NCBI GenBank assembly: GCA_023079485.1
Contig: CM041097.1
Coordinates: 13,301,561-13,365,560 of the forward strand
Source of the DNA: Archilochus colubris
Taxonomy: Eukaryota > Chordata > Aves > Apodiformes > Trochilidae
Length of the DNA: 64,000 bases
Direction of reading: 5' to 3'
The notes beneath the pieces were generated by a model. That model did not search any database. It saw only the letters and a list, made by a program, of their open reading frames with translations, and had not been told where the DNA came from. Positions 1-12,184 of the stretch are shown piece by piece. A program made the translations under genes and the position numbers. Within the stretch, counting starts at the first letter, position 1. Each line of letters begins with the position of its first letter.

Positions 1-37
1 CAGGAAAAAAAACCAAAAACAAACAAACAAAAAAACC
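1..37. repeat. A/C-rich low-complexity tract
   Basis: Runs of A are broken by single C or CC in CAAA-like units, so the T/G-rich strand is the minus strand. The tract is cut by the window edge, so its full length is unknown. Confidence 0.8.
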
Positions 38-2044
38 TTTTAAAACCAAGAACACTCATGTGGGATGCAGAAAACTTCAAATCCCTGTGCTGTTAGTTTC
101 AGTGGCTTGACTCAGGTTCATGCCAAATGAATGCCCTAAGTGCTTAGTAACTTCAGTAACTTTGAAGTGCAGTAGATTACTTGCTCTTGTATTTTGTAAA
201 ACCTTTCTAAAGTTCTTTTCATTCCAGTGAAAATGAAGCTGATTTCACAGTATCATGTTTTTGTGCACCTTGGTATTGGTGTCTTCCAGACAGCCATATT
301 AGCATTCTGCAAGATTTCATTCTAAAATAATTGAAATTGCCTTCAACCTTCTCAAAAACCTTGAACGTAATTTACAATTTATCTTCTCAAAAGCCTTGAT
401 ATAAAATAGTCAAATATAGATTGATTAATTAAGGTGTTAAGTAAACATTTACTTAACAACTTATTTTATCTAGACATTCTGCTTTTACTGCCTATTATAA
501 GGAGTGAAGCAAACACAGCAAACCAAGGATTTTCAATAAGGAAATGAAAGTCTGTTCTTATTGACTGGCCTTGGACTCCCATTGTCTCTTGAAGACAGCA
601 GTTAAACCCCTGGTAGTTACAATTGAAGAAACAGTCTGTTTAATGCATTGATATTTTTTCTTGACTTCTGCAGTTAGGCCTCATGCTACAGTAATGCTAA
701 AGGGCAGCAGTGAAAGACACAACAATAATTGCTTCTAGTGGCACCACAACCTTTAGGAATCATTAAATAGTGCAGCTATCTTTTTGAAGGTAACAATTAT
801 AATCTTACACTATGTAATTTTAAGACAATTGGTTGAAATGCCAATTCACATCTTGCATTCTTTGTCTTGCTAATAAAATAAATAAAACATACTCTGCTAC
901 TAAGGGTATTAAGGGATACATTGACAGAGATATAAAACTGTCATTAATATGTTATAAGAGAAGATTATAGTTCTAAATGTAGCTATCCTTTCCACTTCTG
1001 ACACATCAAATTAATCTTTGCTTACACCATTACATGAACTAGACATAGGATAAAAATTCATGCCTCTGTAAAAAGTCATTGCAAGACCTCTGCAATACTG
1101 AATTTCCATTGTAAGTGCTAAATGAGAACATGGACCTCACTGCTGCCATGAATCTTATGTGAAAGAGATATTTTTATTCACAATATTGCTGGCAAAATTG
1201 CTAGCAAGATGAACAAAGCAGTACAAGCATTGCCTGCATTGATTGAATTTTATCTACCAAGGACAAATTACATACATAGTATATATAATGTATATTTATG
1301 TTCAGAGTTGCTCATCTGTGATCCAGATGAAAAATCCCCACAGTTAATAACAACACAGAACTTAACATGCCCTACAAGCTACATAGCATATTATAAAGCA
1401 ATCTGACTACTAGTAAAATAGACCTAATCTTCATTTCTCCATGAGAACCTCTTCAAAGTTACACCATCTCATTTTCAGATTAAAAAAGAAACAAAGGCTG
1501 AGATTAATAACATTTACACTTTTTAAACAAAGATTGTTACATGACATCTTTTAAGGAAAAGGCACAAATTAGTTCTACCATCTTCCTTTTATACAGTTAT
1601 GTGTTACAGTGATCAGAGGGGCAAGAGTCATGTTTTGAAAGTCAACTACAGAAGCAGCCAAAGGATCTGAACAGAGCAGTATATTAGGGGAAAACAAACT
1701 CAGAGTTTGCTCATCTCAATTAATTCCCAGAGCTTTCAGCCCTGGCCTTGTAAGCTCACTTATTTTGTAAATACACTGCAAATTACAGGGATCCAGGAAA
1801 CAAGTGAAGGAAGATGAAGTGAGAAAGTTTTATCACCTGAATCAAACTGCACTGCTCCGTTAGGCTGTGTTTAGCACAAGACATTCAGGCTATTTTGACT
1901 GTGCAATGATTGGTAGGCAGAGGAAAGTGAGAATGCACTATACCTTTATAGTAGATGTTTTCAAAATACCACATTTTCTGTATAAGCAGAAGAATAATGT
2001 TACCAAACAAAAAGTCTGCATCCAAGGGAGGATTGCACCTGATT

Positions 2045-2069
2045 AAAAAAAAAAAAAGAAAAAGAAAAA
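2045..2069 (+). repeat. Poly(A)/purine run
   Basis: Thirteen A followed by GA-interrupted A runs. No recognisable retroposon body lies upstream, so this is best taken as plain low-complexity sequence. Confidence 0.8.
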
Positions 2070-3513
2070 CATGCCACCAGAGAACAATGATGTGATAAAC
2101 ACACATAAAGCATTACATCTGGTGGATTTTTTCTAGCACTGAATTTCCTGCTCCCATCACATGTCTGGTGACAATGTTCAGTAAGACTTGCCAGATCATG
2201 GGAAATTCCATGCAGCAGCCAGATGCATTGGGAGTGGCACCTTCAGATGAAAACCCCATAGAGGAAAAAGGGTCTGCACAATCTCCCACTGCCCAGCAGT
2301 TTGGCAGAAGCTCCTGTAGTAAGTAGCTCACAAAAGCTGCTCAGAAATTTGCTTTATTTTGTTCTGCACTCTTGATCTTACAGAAGTAGTGCAGCTGAGA
2401 AATCTTCTTATGCTGATTTTGGTACAGCTGAACTGCTCCTCATCCAGAGCCATTCATGGGCTATTCATGTTAAAACACAAGCCTCTGGGAAATGGTTCTT
2501 TGCAACTATTCTCATGTCAACATGCCTGGCTGTGAAGAAAGGACTCGAAGTAATCTCCTTACATGGAAATGTCATAAATTAAAGCATCTTTTCTCCACAC
2601 CTGCCAGGTCCAGAAAGGCTGTCAGAAATCTTTGCTACCAGTGCTGAAAAGCTCAGGATAAGATTTGGTGTGTTGGAAAACACTGTATCCTAAATTAGTC
2701 CCTGACTTGGGATTCAGTATTATCTTTGAGAAATTAAATCCCTCACTTGGATGGCAAACTATGAAATCTCTGTGGCATGCAGATGTTTCAAAGAGCAACC
2801 CAAAACAGTCGGTTGCCAGAGAGAAAGTTGGTTCATTACCAGTAAAATATGATGTATATATATTCTACCATGTGTGCCTCAGAAAAACATGTGTGCTATG
2901 TACAAATATCTACATGTTTATCAACACACACGTGCACATACTGCTGAACTACAGCTGTTAAAATTATACATTCATAGAGTATAAATGACATCTGATCAAT
3001 CATTCAACATGTATTTACCTTTAATCTGCATAAAGGATATAACAAGAAAGCTAAATATGTCACTGTGAAGATGTGCTAAGCCTAAGAAATTCAGAGTGAT
3101 TTGGGCAAAACCCCAACATAATAAAGTATTCTGATCACGTGTTCATACAGGCAGCCATACAAATCAATGTCATTAATGGAAACCTGACCAATTTTCTTTG
3201 ATTGCTTACCAAGTGAAAAATGAGCCAAGTGTGCTTTGGAATCAAAAAAATTTATTTGTAAACTCAATTTTAGAAATTTTATATTTTCCTGGAGTTAAAA
3301 TAAAAATCTGAAAGGAAAGCACAAAAGCCTATTAAAACCTACTAAATCTATTTAAATAAGAACTAACTTGAAGTACCAGGAGTTCAGAAGCTACATTCTT
3401 CACTTAGAACACATCTTACAGCTGGAGTCAGTGTAGACCTTGCACAGATGGTTCTCTCAGGCATCTCAAAGTGCCTGGAAAAATGATGAAACATGGTCTT
3501 CAAATTCTCCATT

Positions 3514-3529
3514 AAAAAAAAAAAAAAAA
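3514..3529 (+). repeat. Poly(A) run, 16 bases
   Basis: Uninterrupted A16. Could be a retroposon tail, but no target-site duplication or known body is recognisable around it. Confidence 0.85.
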
Positions 3530-3919
3530 GGGTGCAGACTGGACACCCATGCGCCATTAGAACTGGGGAAAGGCCATCATAACAAGAAACCTGAAAAACC
3601 ACATGGAAAACTACTCCCACCTTGTTTAATTCCCCTTCTCCCACCTATCCAGTTCAGTTATTCCTAGTCTCTCCTGTCACTAGATTTGCAAGATCGGGAT
3701 GTTAAAAAGAAGCCAGCATGCCTTCCTTTGGCCTGGGCTGACAAATAGAGGCTTTCCATGAAATGACACTGGTTTCCACTCATAGCAATATCTTGCAATA
3801 GACAGCTTGGTGAGATACTGGAGAATCAAACCCAGAGATAAATAGAACCCCAAACAATCCATTCACAACATGCAAGATGTTAGAGGCCTAGGAATGGAGA
3901 GCAAGACAGCAATAGAACG

Positions 3920-3947
3920 TACACACATGTATGTGTGTGTGTCTGTG
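3920..3947. repeat. Short AC/TG microsatellite
   Basis: An AC block is followed directly by a TG block (ACACACATGTATGTGTGTGT), which makes a small self-complementary microsatellite. Confidence 0.75.
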
Positions 3948-5650
3948 CAAATGATAGAATTTGTATATATATACTAATAAATAGAAATTATCATTGCCAG
4001 TCCATACTATGGATCAGAAAGACTAAAATAAGAAAGTAGCAAATTGACTGTCACTCAGTAAAACTCAAGATGCCAAACAACTGCTTCAGTGATTTTGGTT
4101 CTGCCCTTTCAAAAATATGGACTGTTTTGTGCTTAATGACTTAAAAGTCAGTATCTAAAACTGTTAATGCAACACATTCTGTGTTACATCCCCCCAAAAA
4201 AAGAGATAATCCCATGATTTAGATATTTGACAGGAAATAAAGCAATCTTACTTCAACTTCTTTCTTCTGTCATAAACCTGGCTGTGTGACATTAGCCATT
4301 AACATGATTTCTCTATGCTTTCATTAACCTTTCCTGTTACAAGCATTTCATGCTGTTTATGCTATACAAGCCCCATAACCACAGTTAAACACAAGCACCC
4401 ATTTATTCACAAGGTTATACATACTTCTGAAATCAGTGCTGAAACTTACAGAGTAAAAAGTAACAGGTTAAATAAAGATAAGAAGTAAAAATTTTGAAGG
4501 TAAAGAGATACGGAACGTGGTGTACAGAGAATAATGTTTTTCATATTCTAAGAGCACTCATTATTCTTTGACTAACAAGAGAAGCACTTTCTCTAGCATT
4601 TATTAATTTTTATATTAATATTTTCCAAAGTCACCAACTTGCTTGTGTTGATTGAGAGGGAATTCTTTAATTAGAATGTAAAATTGAAATTGCTTAATTA
4701 ATTATAAAAATACAGTGGCTCTTTACCCCCTTTTTTAAACCTACCATATCTTGTTTTAAAGATCTCTCAATCCTCACAAGATAAATTAATCTCTGATATT
4801 TAACATCTAAACACAGCTTATTACTATGTAGAAAAGTGACAAAGAAATACATTAAAAACAAATGCTGAGGTTAGGGCACACTAAACGTTTTCATAGACAC
4901 TTTTCAGTAAACCTTGTGCAACATGGTACAACAGCAGCCTACTGAGTCTATCTAGGAAAAATATTATTTCATCCACATGACTACGTAGATTACCACAAGA
5001 CTATAGGTAATTTCATAGCATTACCTCCAAGAAAATAAGAGTAATCTTAGCACATTGCTACAGGGAGGAGTCCTGATATTAAGAGGATGATGACGACCTT
5101 GAAATATAAATGGAGAAGAAGAGATGAAAGGAAAATTATCTGTAATTTTTGTTCTCAAGCACCGGTAATTCTAAAGAATCCCTAGGTGAGCTCCATGCCT
5201 CATGATTCTGACAGAAGCAGAGCATTCTGAGCTACTTAAATATCATCCTAGTGATGGATACCTGCTTATCCCATTGCCATGTCTTTTATAGGAAATTTCA
5301 ACCAGTGTCTTGCTCACAGATATGCAGAAAGCTTGTTAAAATAACAGGCACATTTCAGTTGGTTCACTGAGAAACTCCTTCTTATTTTCCTTGAGCAATA
5401 GCAGTTACTGTTTTAGGAAAACAGCTTTTGCCAAGATCTATCAACTCTAAGTTATTGTAATTATTTCTTCCTTGAAATGAAAAGAAATAGTTACCACGCT
5501 GTTCATTTTTAAGTAGAAACAAGAGTGCATTTTCTCTTCCATCTGCTTCAGTTCAAGTATTATGATGACTTGTGGAAACTACAAATTTGACTTTCCTTTG
5601 ACCAGTGCTGAGCTCACTTTCCTTGTGGTAGTGTTATTATGTAGTTTTCT

Positions 5651-5674
5651 GGGGTTTTTGTTTTGTTTTTTTTC
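5651..5674 (+). repeat. T/G-rich low-complexity tract
   Basis: GGGG followed by T runs broken by single G. One of a family of similar tracts that recur through the left two thirds of the window on the same strand. Confidence 0.75.
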
Positions 5675-6214
5675 TTAAAATGGTACCATCTTCAAGGAGC
5701 TTCTGGTGAAAGATGCACCAGAAGAGATGGTATTCCTAGCACAACTGAAAGGGTATTTTATGTTCCCTTGTACAGTCCCCAAAAGACTTGGTCCTTTTGC
5801 TCCGAAAGCAGCACCAAATTTAATTTCCAGTAGTAATTCACCACACATATTACTACAGAAGAAGTCATAGAGACATGCAGAGGAAGCAAACAACACAGGC
5901 AGATGCTGAATGCCTGTTACTTCTGTGATTTGAGCTAAAATAAAAAGTTCAATATTGAGAAAAAGCCCCACTAAGGGATGGAGTAAAACAGCCCACTGGT
6001 TTGCATTTGAGCATAGGCTTTGACAGCATGGAAGTCCGGACATGATAATTTTTGCTCTATCCTTCAGGTTGCATAAGTGCTTCAGTGTGAAGTCTGAGCC
6101 AATAAAATGAGAAAAAGTGAGTAAGAAACAGCATTGTAACAGATGTACATGTGCAGCAGAGTCTTCCTGGAATATGCAATGAAAGACAAGGAAGGGGATA
6201 GGGCTGAGTAACAT
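5675..6214 (-). other. 179-codon ATG-initiated open frame, probably not a gene
   Basis: This open frame starts at a true ATG and ends just beside the T/G tract at 5651-5674. The translation is rich in Cys, Leu and Phe and matches no domain that I recognise. It has no clear signal peptide, no catalytic motif and no splice-site support. The length is at the upper end of what chance gives in 64 kb of AT-rich DNA. It is listed because it is the longest ATG-started frame in the window. My view is that it is fortuitous. Confidence 0.12.
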
Positions 6215-9200
6215 TCAGACAATGTGTACAGAGTGGGCCAAAATGTACAGTGAATCATGTTGCATCTAAATAGCCAAATTATGTATACCATGTTTTAGGA
6301 AAATTAGTGACAAGCTGAACTCAGAGGCACCTAATCTAAATTTGAAATGGAAATATGCATCTGCCATGTTTATTTCATTATTATTTCATGAGAAATCTAG
6401 GCTTGTTTATGAATTCTTAAAGGATATTTAAGCAATCAAGCATAATAGTGGTGTAATTATCTCAAACCTATTGCAGTTCCAGGACTTTATGAAAAATCTA
6501 AGAGCATTTCATGTAGCTGGCTCCCAAGGTGTCTCACCCATAAGGTTATTTCCTGCTATGGCTCACTGAAAAATCACTGGACAAGAAAAAAAAAACCAAG
6601 CCCCTGATACCTGAATGGTGAAGGTGGCTCAGCAGCCTGTAAGCTGACACCAGTCCCACAAACTGTGTCCACATCCTTCACTGCAGCAGCCTAAAGCCTG
6701 GAGCAGAGATCTTACAAGATCGTATTTTTATTGGGTTCAAAGCTGCCTCTGTAATGCATTTCTGAACCTGGCCTTGCAGCCAGCTTGCAATAGAGTTGCC
6801 ACCTTGAGGGGAAAAGAATACTGTTGGAGGGTTGGTATATAATGAAAATGAGTGAAAAGAGGCTTTGCAGTTAGTAATGCTGCTGCCATGGTGATCCCTT
6901 TTCCATTCTGCTGCTTGCTGGGTAGAAAGCTCTTTCCTGCTCCCCTTCATGTGTGGTATCAGCTCTTTTTTAGAGACAGAGGTGGTAACGCTTGGCAGCT
7001 TGCATATCAGCAGGGCAGCATAAAGAGAAACTCAGTTGGATCATAAGAGAAAGGACAAAGGAAATAGCTAGAACTTGCAAAAAGTTTTGGGTTTGGTAAT
7101 GCTAAAATGAGAGCAAAAAGCCTCATTTTGTAGAATGCCCCCAGTGAAGAAAAAGACAACACAAAGGATTGGTCAGTGTTCAACATTTGTGTAAGATATT
7201 TTCTGCCAACATCCTCAATATGCTCCTATCAAAAGTTAGGATGAATTTGTGGAAGACACCCATGGGAAAGTGACAGCAGAGAACAGGCACTGTCAGGGAC
7301 CAGCAAAGACCTTTCCTTTCTTTCCAAATGGAAGTATCACACAACTGACCAGCAAATCAGCTTGTTTTGCAAGGCAAAATTCTTGTCAAGGCTTGCTAAT
7401 ACCAGGCTGCATTTCCAGCAGATTTGGGCCACTTTTCCTGTGGAATCAAAGAGGGAGAAAGGATTTGTAGTATCTGAGTAGGATTCTAGAAATGTCACCT
7501 TGAATTGGACTCAAGCTCCAGCACAAATTATCTTCTGTCTTCTTAAAACTGATCCCGCTAACAGAACCTTTTCCACTCAGTAAAAGCAAAATAGGGTCAA
7601 ATGCAGGAAAGATCACCTGCTGCACAGTTTATTCTCAAGCTAAACTTTTCACAAGCAACATATCTAATTATTAATGATTTGAGGAGGGTGAAAATTGAGC
7701 TCCAGGAAAACACATTTGCAAATCTTGCCTGGAGGTCTGCCTTAAACTCAGCTCAAAGAATTGCTGCTGCTCTAGATTCTGAGACACACCTTTGAACTTC
7801 CACTCTTGCTGTGGTACAGTCAAGATGAATGGGAGGTGACAGCTAAGTAGCAAGGGTTCTTTAGTATAAAATGAAATTTATTAGATGAACTTTCAGAGGG
7901 TCTATACAGTGTTTCATATTGAAAGAGCAGATTTTCTATGGCCTGTTTCAAGATACCCAGAACAAGTTTGGCTTCAGGGAAGCTTTTCAAAAAATTCTGA
8001 ACTGATACAATAACTGGGTACACAGTCATTGACAAGAAGTAGGAGGTTACCTTTATGGTGCTACTGTAAAAGGATTAGTTCTTTGATTGTTACAGTTTAA
8101 ATCCCTAAAGGGACACTGTATTATTATTTTTTTTAGTAATATGAACTACAAAAAAGATCACAGGGTTTCTCTGTGAGATTTGAAAAGACTGCAATTTTAA
8201 AACCACTTTTTATCCTTTATTGCTATATTCCAATCAACAACATTTCCCATGCAATCTTTCCTTTTATCTTACCCTTTGCTTTATTAGCTCTGTCCTTTTT
8301 AGTTCTAGTTCCATTTTACAAGTGATACTTGATTAATTTTTGGTCATTGCTTTTACGCATTGCATTCTTTAATGTATACTACTGTGCGCATGATTCCATG
8401 AGGGAAATAACATCCTTTGTATTTACCTTTGTTTATTAACCTTTCTCATTGTTCAGTACCCCTTTTCCCACTGTGTCACAGATACTGTATCTGACTTTAC
8501 ACCAGCCACTGAGTTTTAATCTCTGGTAATTGAAAAATTCTTTATCCAGTGCTATTGCACTTGCTGAGGTCAAAAGCTCTGGGCATCTAACATTCTTGAA
8601 ATGCACTGAATTACACCAGCAAGAGGGTGTTCAGGTGTTCAAAAGAATCCTGCACAACAACTTTTAAATCAGCAAAGACTCCTCAAAGTAGTTAACAGCA
8701 CTGTGCTATCAGAAACTGTTCAGACACTCATATGAAAAGCACAAAGAATATTCACCCCCCTTTAACCTAATATAAACTATTATCTGACACCAAAGCAATA
8801 TGTAAACACATAGCATGGTCCATACAGTAGTAGTACTTGGACTCATAATTCCTTTTCTAATGATACTGCTGAAATAAGAAGGAAAATCATAGAGATGCTC
8901 TTGGATCCAATGCTGTTTTATGTTAAAGAACTTACCAGAATTTAAATTACTATTGTGTATTGTTTTAATATGTTTTCACAGCATGCACCATAACAGCTCC
9001 TTTGCAGCTATTCTACTGTTCATTTGCTACATCAATTAACAGAAATGCACATTATATATTATGCACTTATAGAACACCTAATACATTTTTCTACAGTCTA
9101 TTTATTCTTCCCAGTGCACATTCAGAAAACATACTACAAGATTTTCTAGGAAGAGCATGCATCCGTGCACTGTTTCCAAGAACAGTATATAAACATATAT

Positions 9201-9276
9201 CTCAACCTAATGGCCTCTTTTTATAATTGAATTTCACTGTTTCTTTTCCCTTTGCAAATGGAGTCAGAACTACATT
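6215..9276. other. Gene-free stretch
   Basis: No supportable gene. It is slightly richer in GC between 6,600 and 7,050. The only exon-like item is a minus-strand open frame behind an acceptor at 7820-8063, described separately. The rest is unremarkable unique sequence. Confidence 0.6.
7820..8063 (-). other. Weak exon-like open frame (minus strand)
   Basis: Read on the minus strand, CTAATCCTTTTACAG (a branch-point-like CTAAT, a pyrimidine tract and AG) is followed by about 80 open codons to a TGA. An AATAAA lies inside the frame. The translation looks protein-like, with an amphipathic helical stretch around residues 20-45, but it resembles no family that I can name. Frames of this length arise by chance in AT-rich DNA and no matching upstream exon was seen, so it is kept only as a candidate. 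Confidence 0.12.
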
Positions 9277-9293
9277 GTTTGTTTGTTTGTTTT
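9277..9293 (+). repeat. (GTTT)n microsatellite
   Basis: Four tandem GTTT units followed by a run of A. A short member of the T/G tract family. Confidence 0.75.
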
Positions 9294-9943
9294 AAAAAAC
9301 ATACTCTTAAAACTAAGAGATTAAACTGAGGGTTTGTCCCCTGTGCAAAATTAGGAACAAACCCTTACTAACTGCCCCCACGCAGTATGAAGAGAAAACC
9401 TGTGCAAGTTCAAATAACATTTATAAGTGAGAAAAATGTCAAATCTAAATCAACATGATCAGATTATTATATCTGATATGTGATATCACACAATAGCCTG
9501 CAAAATATCTAAGTGCAATTCACTAAATACAAAAATGTTGAAATCGCCTTTCTAGCAGGTCCCTGTTTCTAGAATCACTACTTAACATTAAACTTTATCT
9601 TTCTGACTCTGCCTCAGAAAGAAGAAAATGAAATCCTTAAGGCAGGACCAAGAATTTAAATATTTAACTTTGGAAGTCTGAAAATAATATTCAAACATGT
9701 TTCAATTATGTAAATGAGAAGATGGTTTATACATTCCTGACAAAACTGTTTCTTTTGTGGTCCTTTATTATTGCATTGCTAAACCTAAGTCACTTAAGTT
9801 GAATATAGTGACCTACAATCATACCATGACTTAATGGTAAAAAAATCATACATATAAAATGCCACTGAATGCAAAAGCCTTTACACATTTCCAAGTTTGA
9901 ATCAAAGCATACATATGGAAAGAAAAAGAAAACAAGGGAGATT
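9294..9943. other. Gene-free stretch
   Basis: AT-rich unique sequence with no supportable feature. Confidence 0.6.
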
Positions 9944-10036
9944 AAAAAAAAAAAAAGAAGAAGCTTTCCCAAAGTTTTTGCAGAGGGCTAAACAGCTCTG
10001 GCTGTTCAAAAAAAAAAAAAAAAAAAAAAAAAAAAA
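9944..10036 (+). repeat. Two poly(A) runs, A13 and A29
   Basis: A13 at 9944-9956 and A29 at 10008-10036 are separated by about 50 bases of ordinary sequence. A long pure A run could be the tail of a plus-strand retroposed sequence ending at 10008, but I could not identify a body or a target-site duplication. Open frames running through here gain apparent length by reading the A runs as polylysine. Confidence 0.8.
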
Positions 10037-10140
10037 GCCATCTTTCAAGTCTGCTGATTTAATTCAGCCTGTGTTGGAAATGACCAAAAGCTGCTTAAAT
10101 GTGACATGGTCTGTGTGGAAAAAAATTGTTGGCTTTGCAG

Positions 10141-10403
10141 TAGTGGATAAGGGCTCCCACATCAGGGAGTTTCCAGCTCCCAGGGAGAGGGTCAGCTCCT
10201 TCCTCCAGGCTATAACCCATCCTTGGCACAGTCTGCTTGACAGAAACTTTTCAGTAAAATGCTTGGGATACAAACCCAGAGCTCACGGGGGTCTAAACTC
10301 TAATGGTAGCTCAGATACACCTCCATATGAGAGTGAAAGAACATTTGAAGTTTCAGTACCAAGGCAATTTGTTCAGAGGTCTCCAGCAGTGATTTCAGTG
10401 CAG
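10141..10403 (+). other. Possible pseudo-exon or non-coding exon
   Basis: A segment preceded by GGCTTTGCAG and ending CAG|GTAAGC, a near-ideal vertebrate donor, is open in one frame throughout (about 87 codons). The acceptor's pyrimidine tract is interrupted, and the peptide is low-complexity-like and Ser-rich with no recognisable domain. It may be a cryptic exon, an lncRNA exon or a chance pairing of splice-like sites. Confidence 0.15.
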
Positions 10404-12172
10404 GTAAGCTACACACAATCCTCTTTTTCTCTATTCAGAGGACATCCTAGTGGCTTGGTATGTGGATTTAACATGGGCTGAGGAGAGTACAAAGAAAAAA
10501 GGAGTGGGTTCCTAATGCTTTCACAAATCCTTCTTCTTTTTCCTCTCATTCCCCTTCTTCAATCTCTCCTTTCATGTTTCGTTTCTTCTTTCTCTCTTCG
10601 TGCCTGAGCAGTGGTGCTGAATGCTAACGAGTCCTGACCCAGTCAGCCCATCACTTTGGATAATTTCTCAGGGTCTGAGCCATGTGATTAATTCTTTGTG
10701 TACTCCACCTTGATACCACAAGGTGAGACTCTACATTGACAGTAATGTTTCTGGTATCCTATTTCAAACCCTGCCAACCTGATAGCAATCTCCTGATTCC
10801 ATGTCTATTGTAGCTTTGGTTCTCTTTCACGGACCCTTTTTAATTTTCTCTTCACGAAAGTGCTTCAATCTATCTTACATTTTAATTGAATCAAATTTAA
10901 TTTAAATCAAATCAAAGGTCCTTTCAATACATCTACATAAGAAAGCACTTAATCTTAATAAACTACCATTTAAGAAGGAAAGGGAATCTACAGTAGCAGT
11001 GAAATATATAGCAAATCAAAATTCTCTCTGTTCATATAAAAGAATGAAGCCAAAATAAGCTCACTCTACTGTTTAAACAGTGTTGCATGTACTGTGTAAG
11101 GAAGAGAAATGTGCTGCTAAAGCACTGTGACTGCGAACGATTCGCTGAAATCTGAAAAGAATCCCATTTCCCAAAGCAGCTTAGAAAATGACATTTGCTG
11201 GGACCCTGTATTAATGAGATGAAGATCCTTACCCCCTTCAGATTTTATTACATTTCAGAAGACATTTCAAAAAGTCAAATAATTTACTTTGCTTAGGTGA
11301 GGAGGAGTTAACCCTCTGGGATTCTCTGTCTCTTCAGCTCTACAGTTGTCTAGCACATGAATTTTACTGGAGCCGTAACTTTTATTTCCTGCAATGCATG
11401 GGTATGAAATACTAACTGCTCCTTCTTCTGCCTTTCTGCATTTGAATTGGGAAGTGTGTTCAGTTCCTCAAAACCAAACCTGTACAGTCCTGTATTAGGT
11501 GGCCTATACATTCATGTATCATTTACTACAATTTGAAAAAGAACTAGCTCACACCAAACACAGATTTTTGATCTTTCAACAGGAAAGTGTAAGAAATATT
11601 AATACATGGTTGACAACCCAAATATCATTCAAAGTGCTGCAGTAAGAATGCCAGACTTCTCCTTTACAAAAACATTCCTACAGATGCTTAGTGAAGAAGA
11701 AAGCAGCATTAGGTACAACTCCTTAAATCAATGCATTTTCAAAACCTTAGAACAGAGGATTTGTTCTGGCAAAATCTGTTTAAGCTTGTGGAGGCCACAG
11801 AGGCAGCTCTGCTGTACACCTTGGCTGCCTTTGGTAGTAGGGAGCAGAGAGCAAGCAGGGTCTCTGAGAGCCACTGCATTGGATCCAGGGTGATTTCATG
11901 ATAATACCAGGCAACCACACAGGCTCTGGATGAAACCTTGGGCACTGCAATAAGAGCATCGTTACTCTCAGTGGTAAATGCACAACACTGAGAAAGCATG
12001 GAGGAGTCTGGAGAGGTAAAAGCAGAAACACAACATCTGTACCAGTTGCTTTTATGCTGCTATTGTAAACTCTGCTGCTTCTGTCCTCACAGGGAAATCA
12101 GCAGTGAGAAATCTGGGGATTCTAGTGCACAAGTAAGAAACCAGAGCAAATCAGAGTGAGATGAATAAGAGG

Positions 12173-12184
12173 TTTTTTTTTTTT
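12173..12184 (+). repeat. Poly(T) run, 12 bases
   Basis: Uninterrupted T12 with no associated element recognised. Confidence 0.8.

Larger units (their letters stand above)
38..5650. other. Gene-free AT-rich stretch
   Basis: No supportable gene. Open frames here are short (under 100 codons) and lack splice or codon-use support. The stretch contains a purine run (2045-2069), a 16-base A run (3514-3529), a short AC/TG microsatellite (3920-3947) and a TAAT-dense patch near 4590-4710 that might be regulatory. A segment at 4283-4330 faintly resembles the tail of an L2/MIR-type element, too weakly to annotate. Confidence 0.6.

Noticed and set aside
4283..4330. L2/MIR-like phrase GCTGTGTGACATTAG
   Set aside because: Similarity to the usual GCTGTGTGACCTTGGGCAAG text breaks after about ten bases; likewise at 39,945-39,985.
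9897..10481. 194-codon plus-strand open frame
   Set aside because: It starts at a non-ATG codon and gains length by reading A13 and A29 runs as lysine. Only the splice-bounded part is kept, as a weak candidate.
11739..12031. Minus-strand frames in a GC-richer patch
   Set aside because: Considered as a decayed LTR element or gene piece, but no terminal repeat, primer site, polymerase motif or splice site was recognised.
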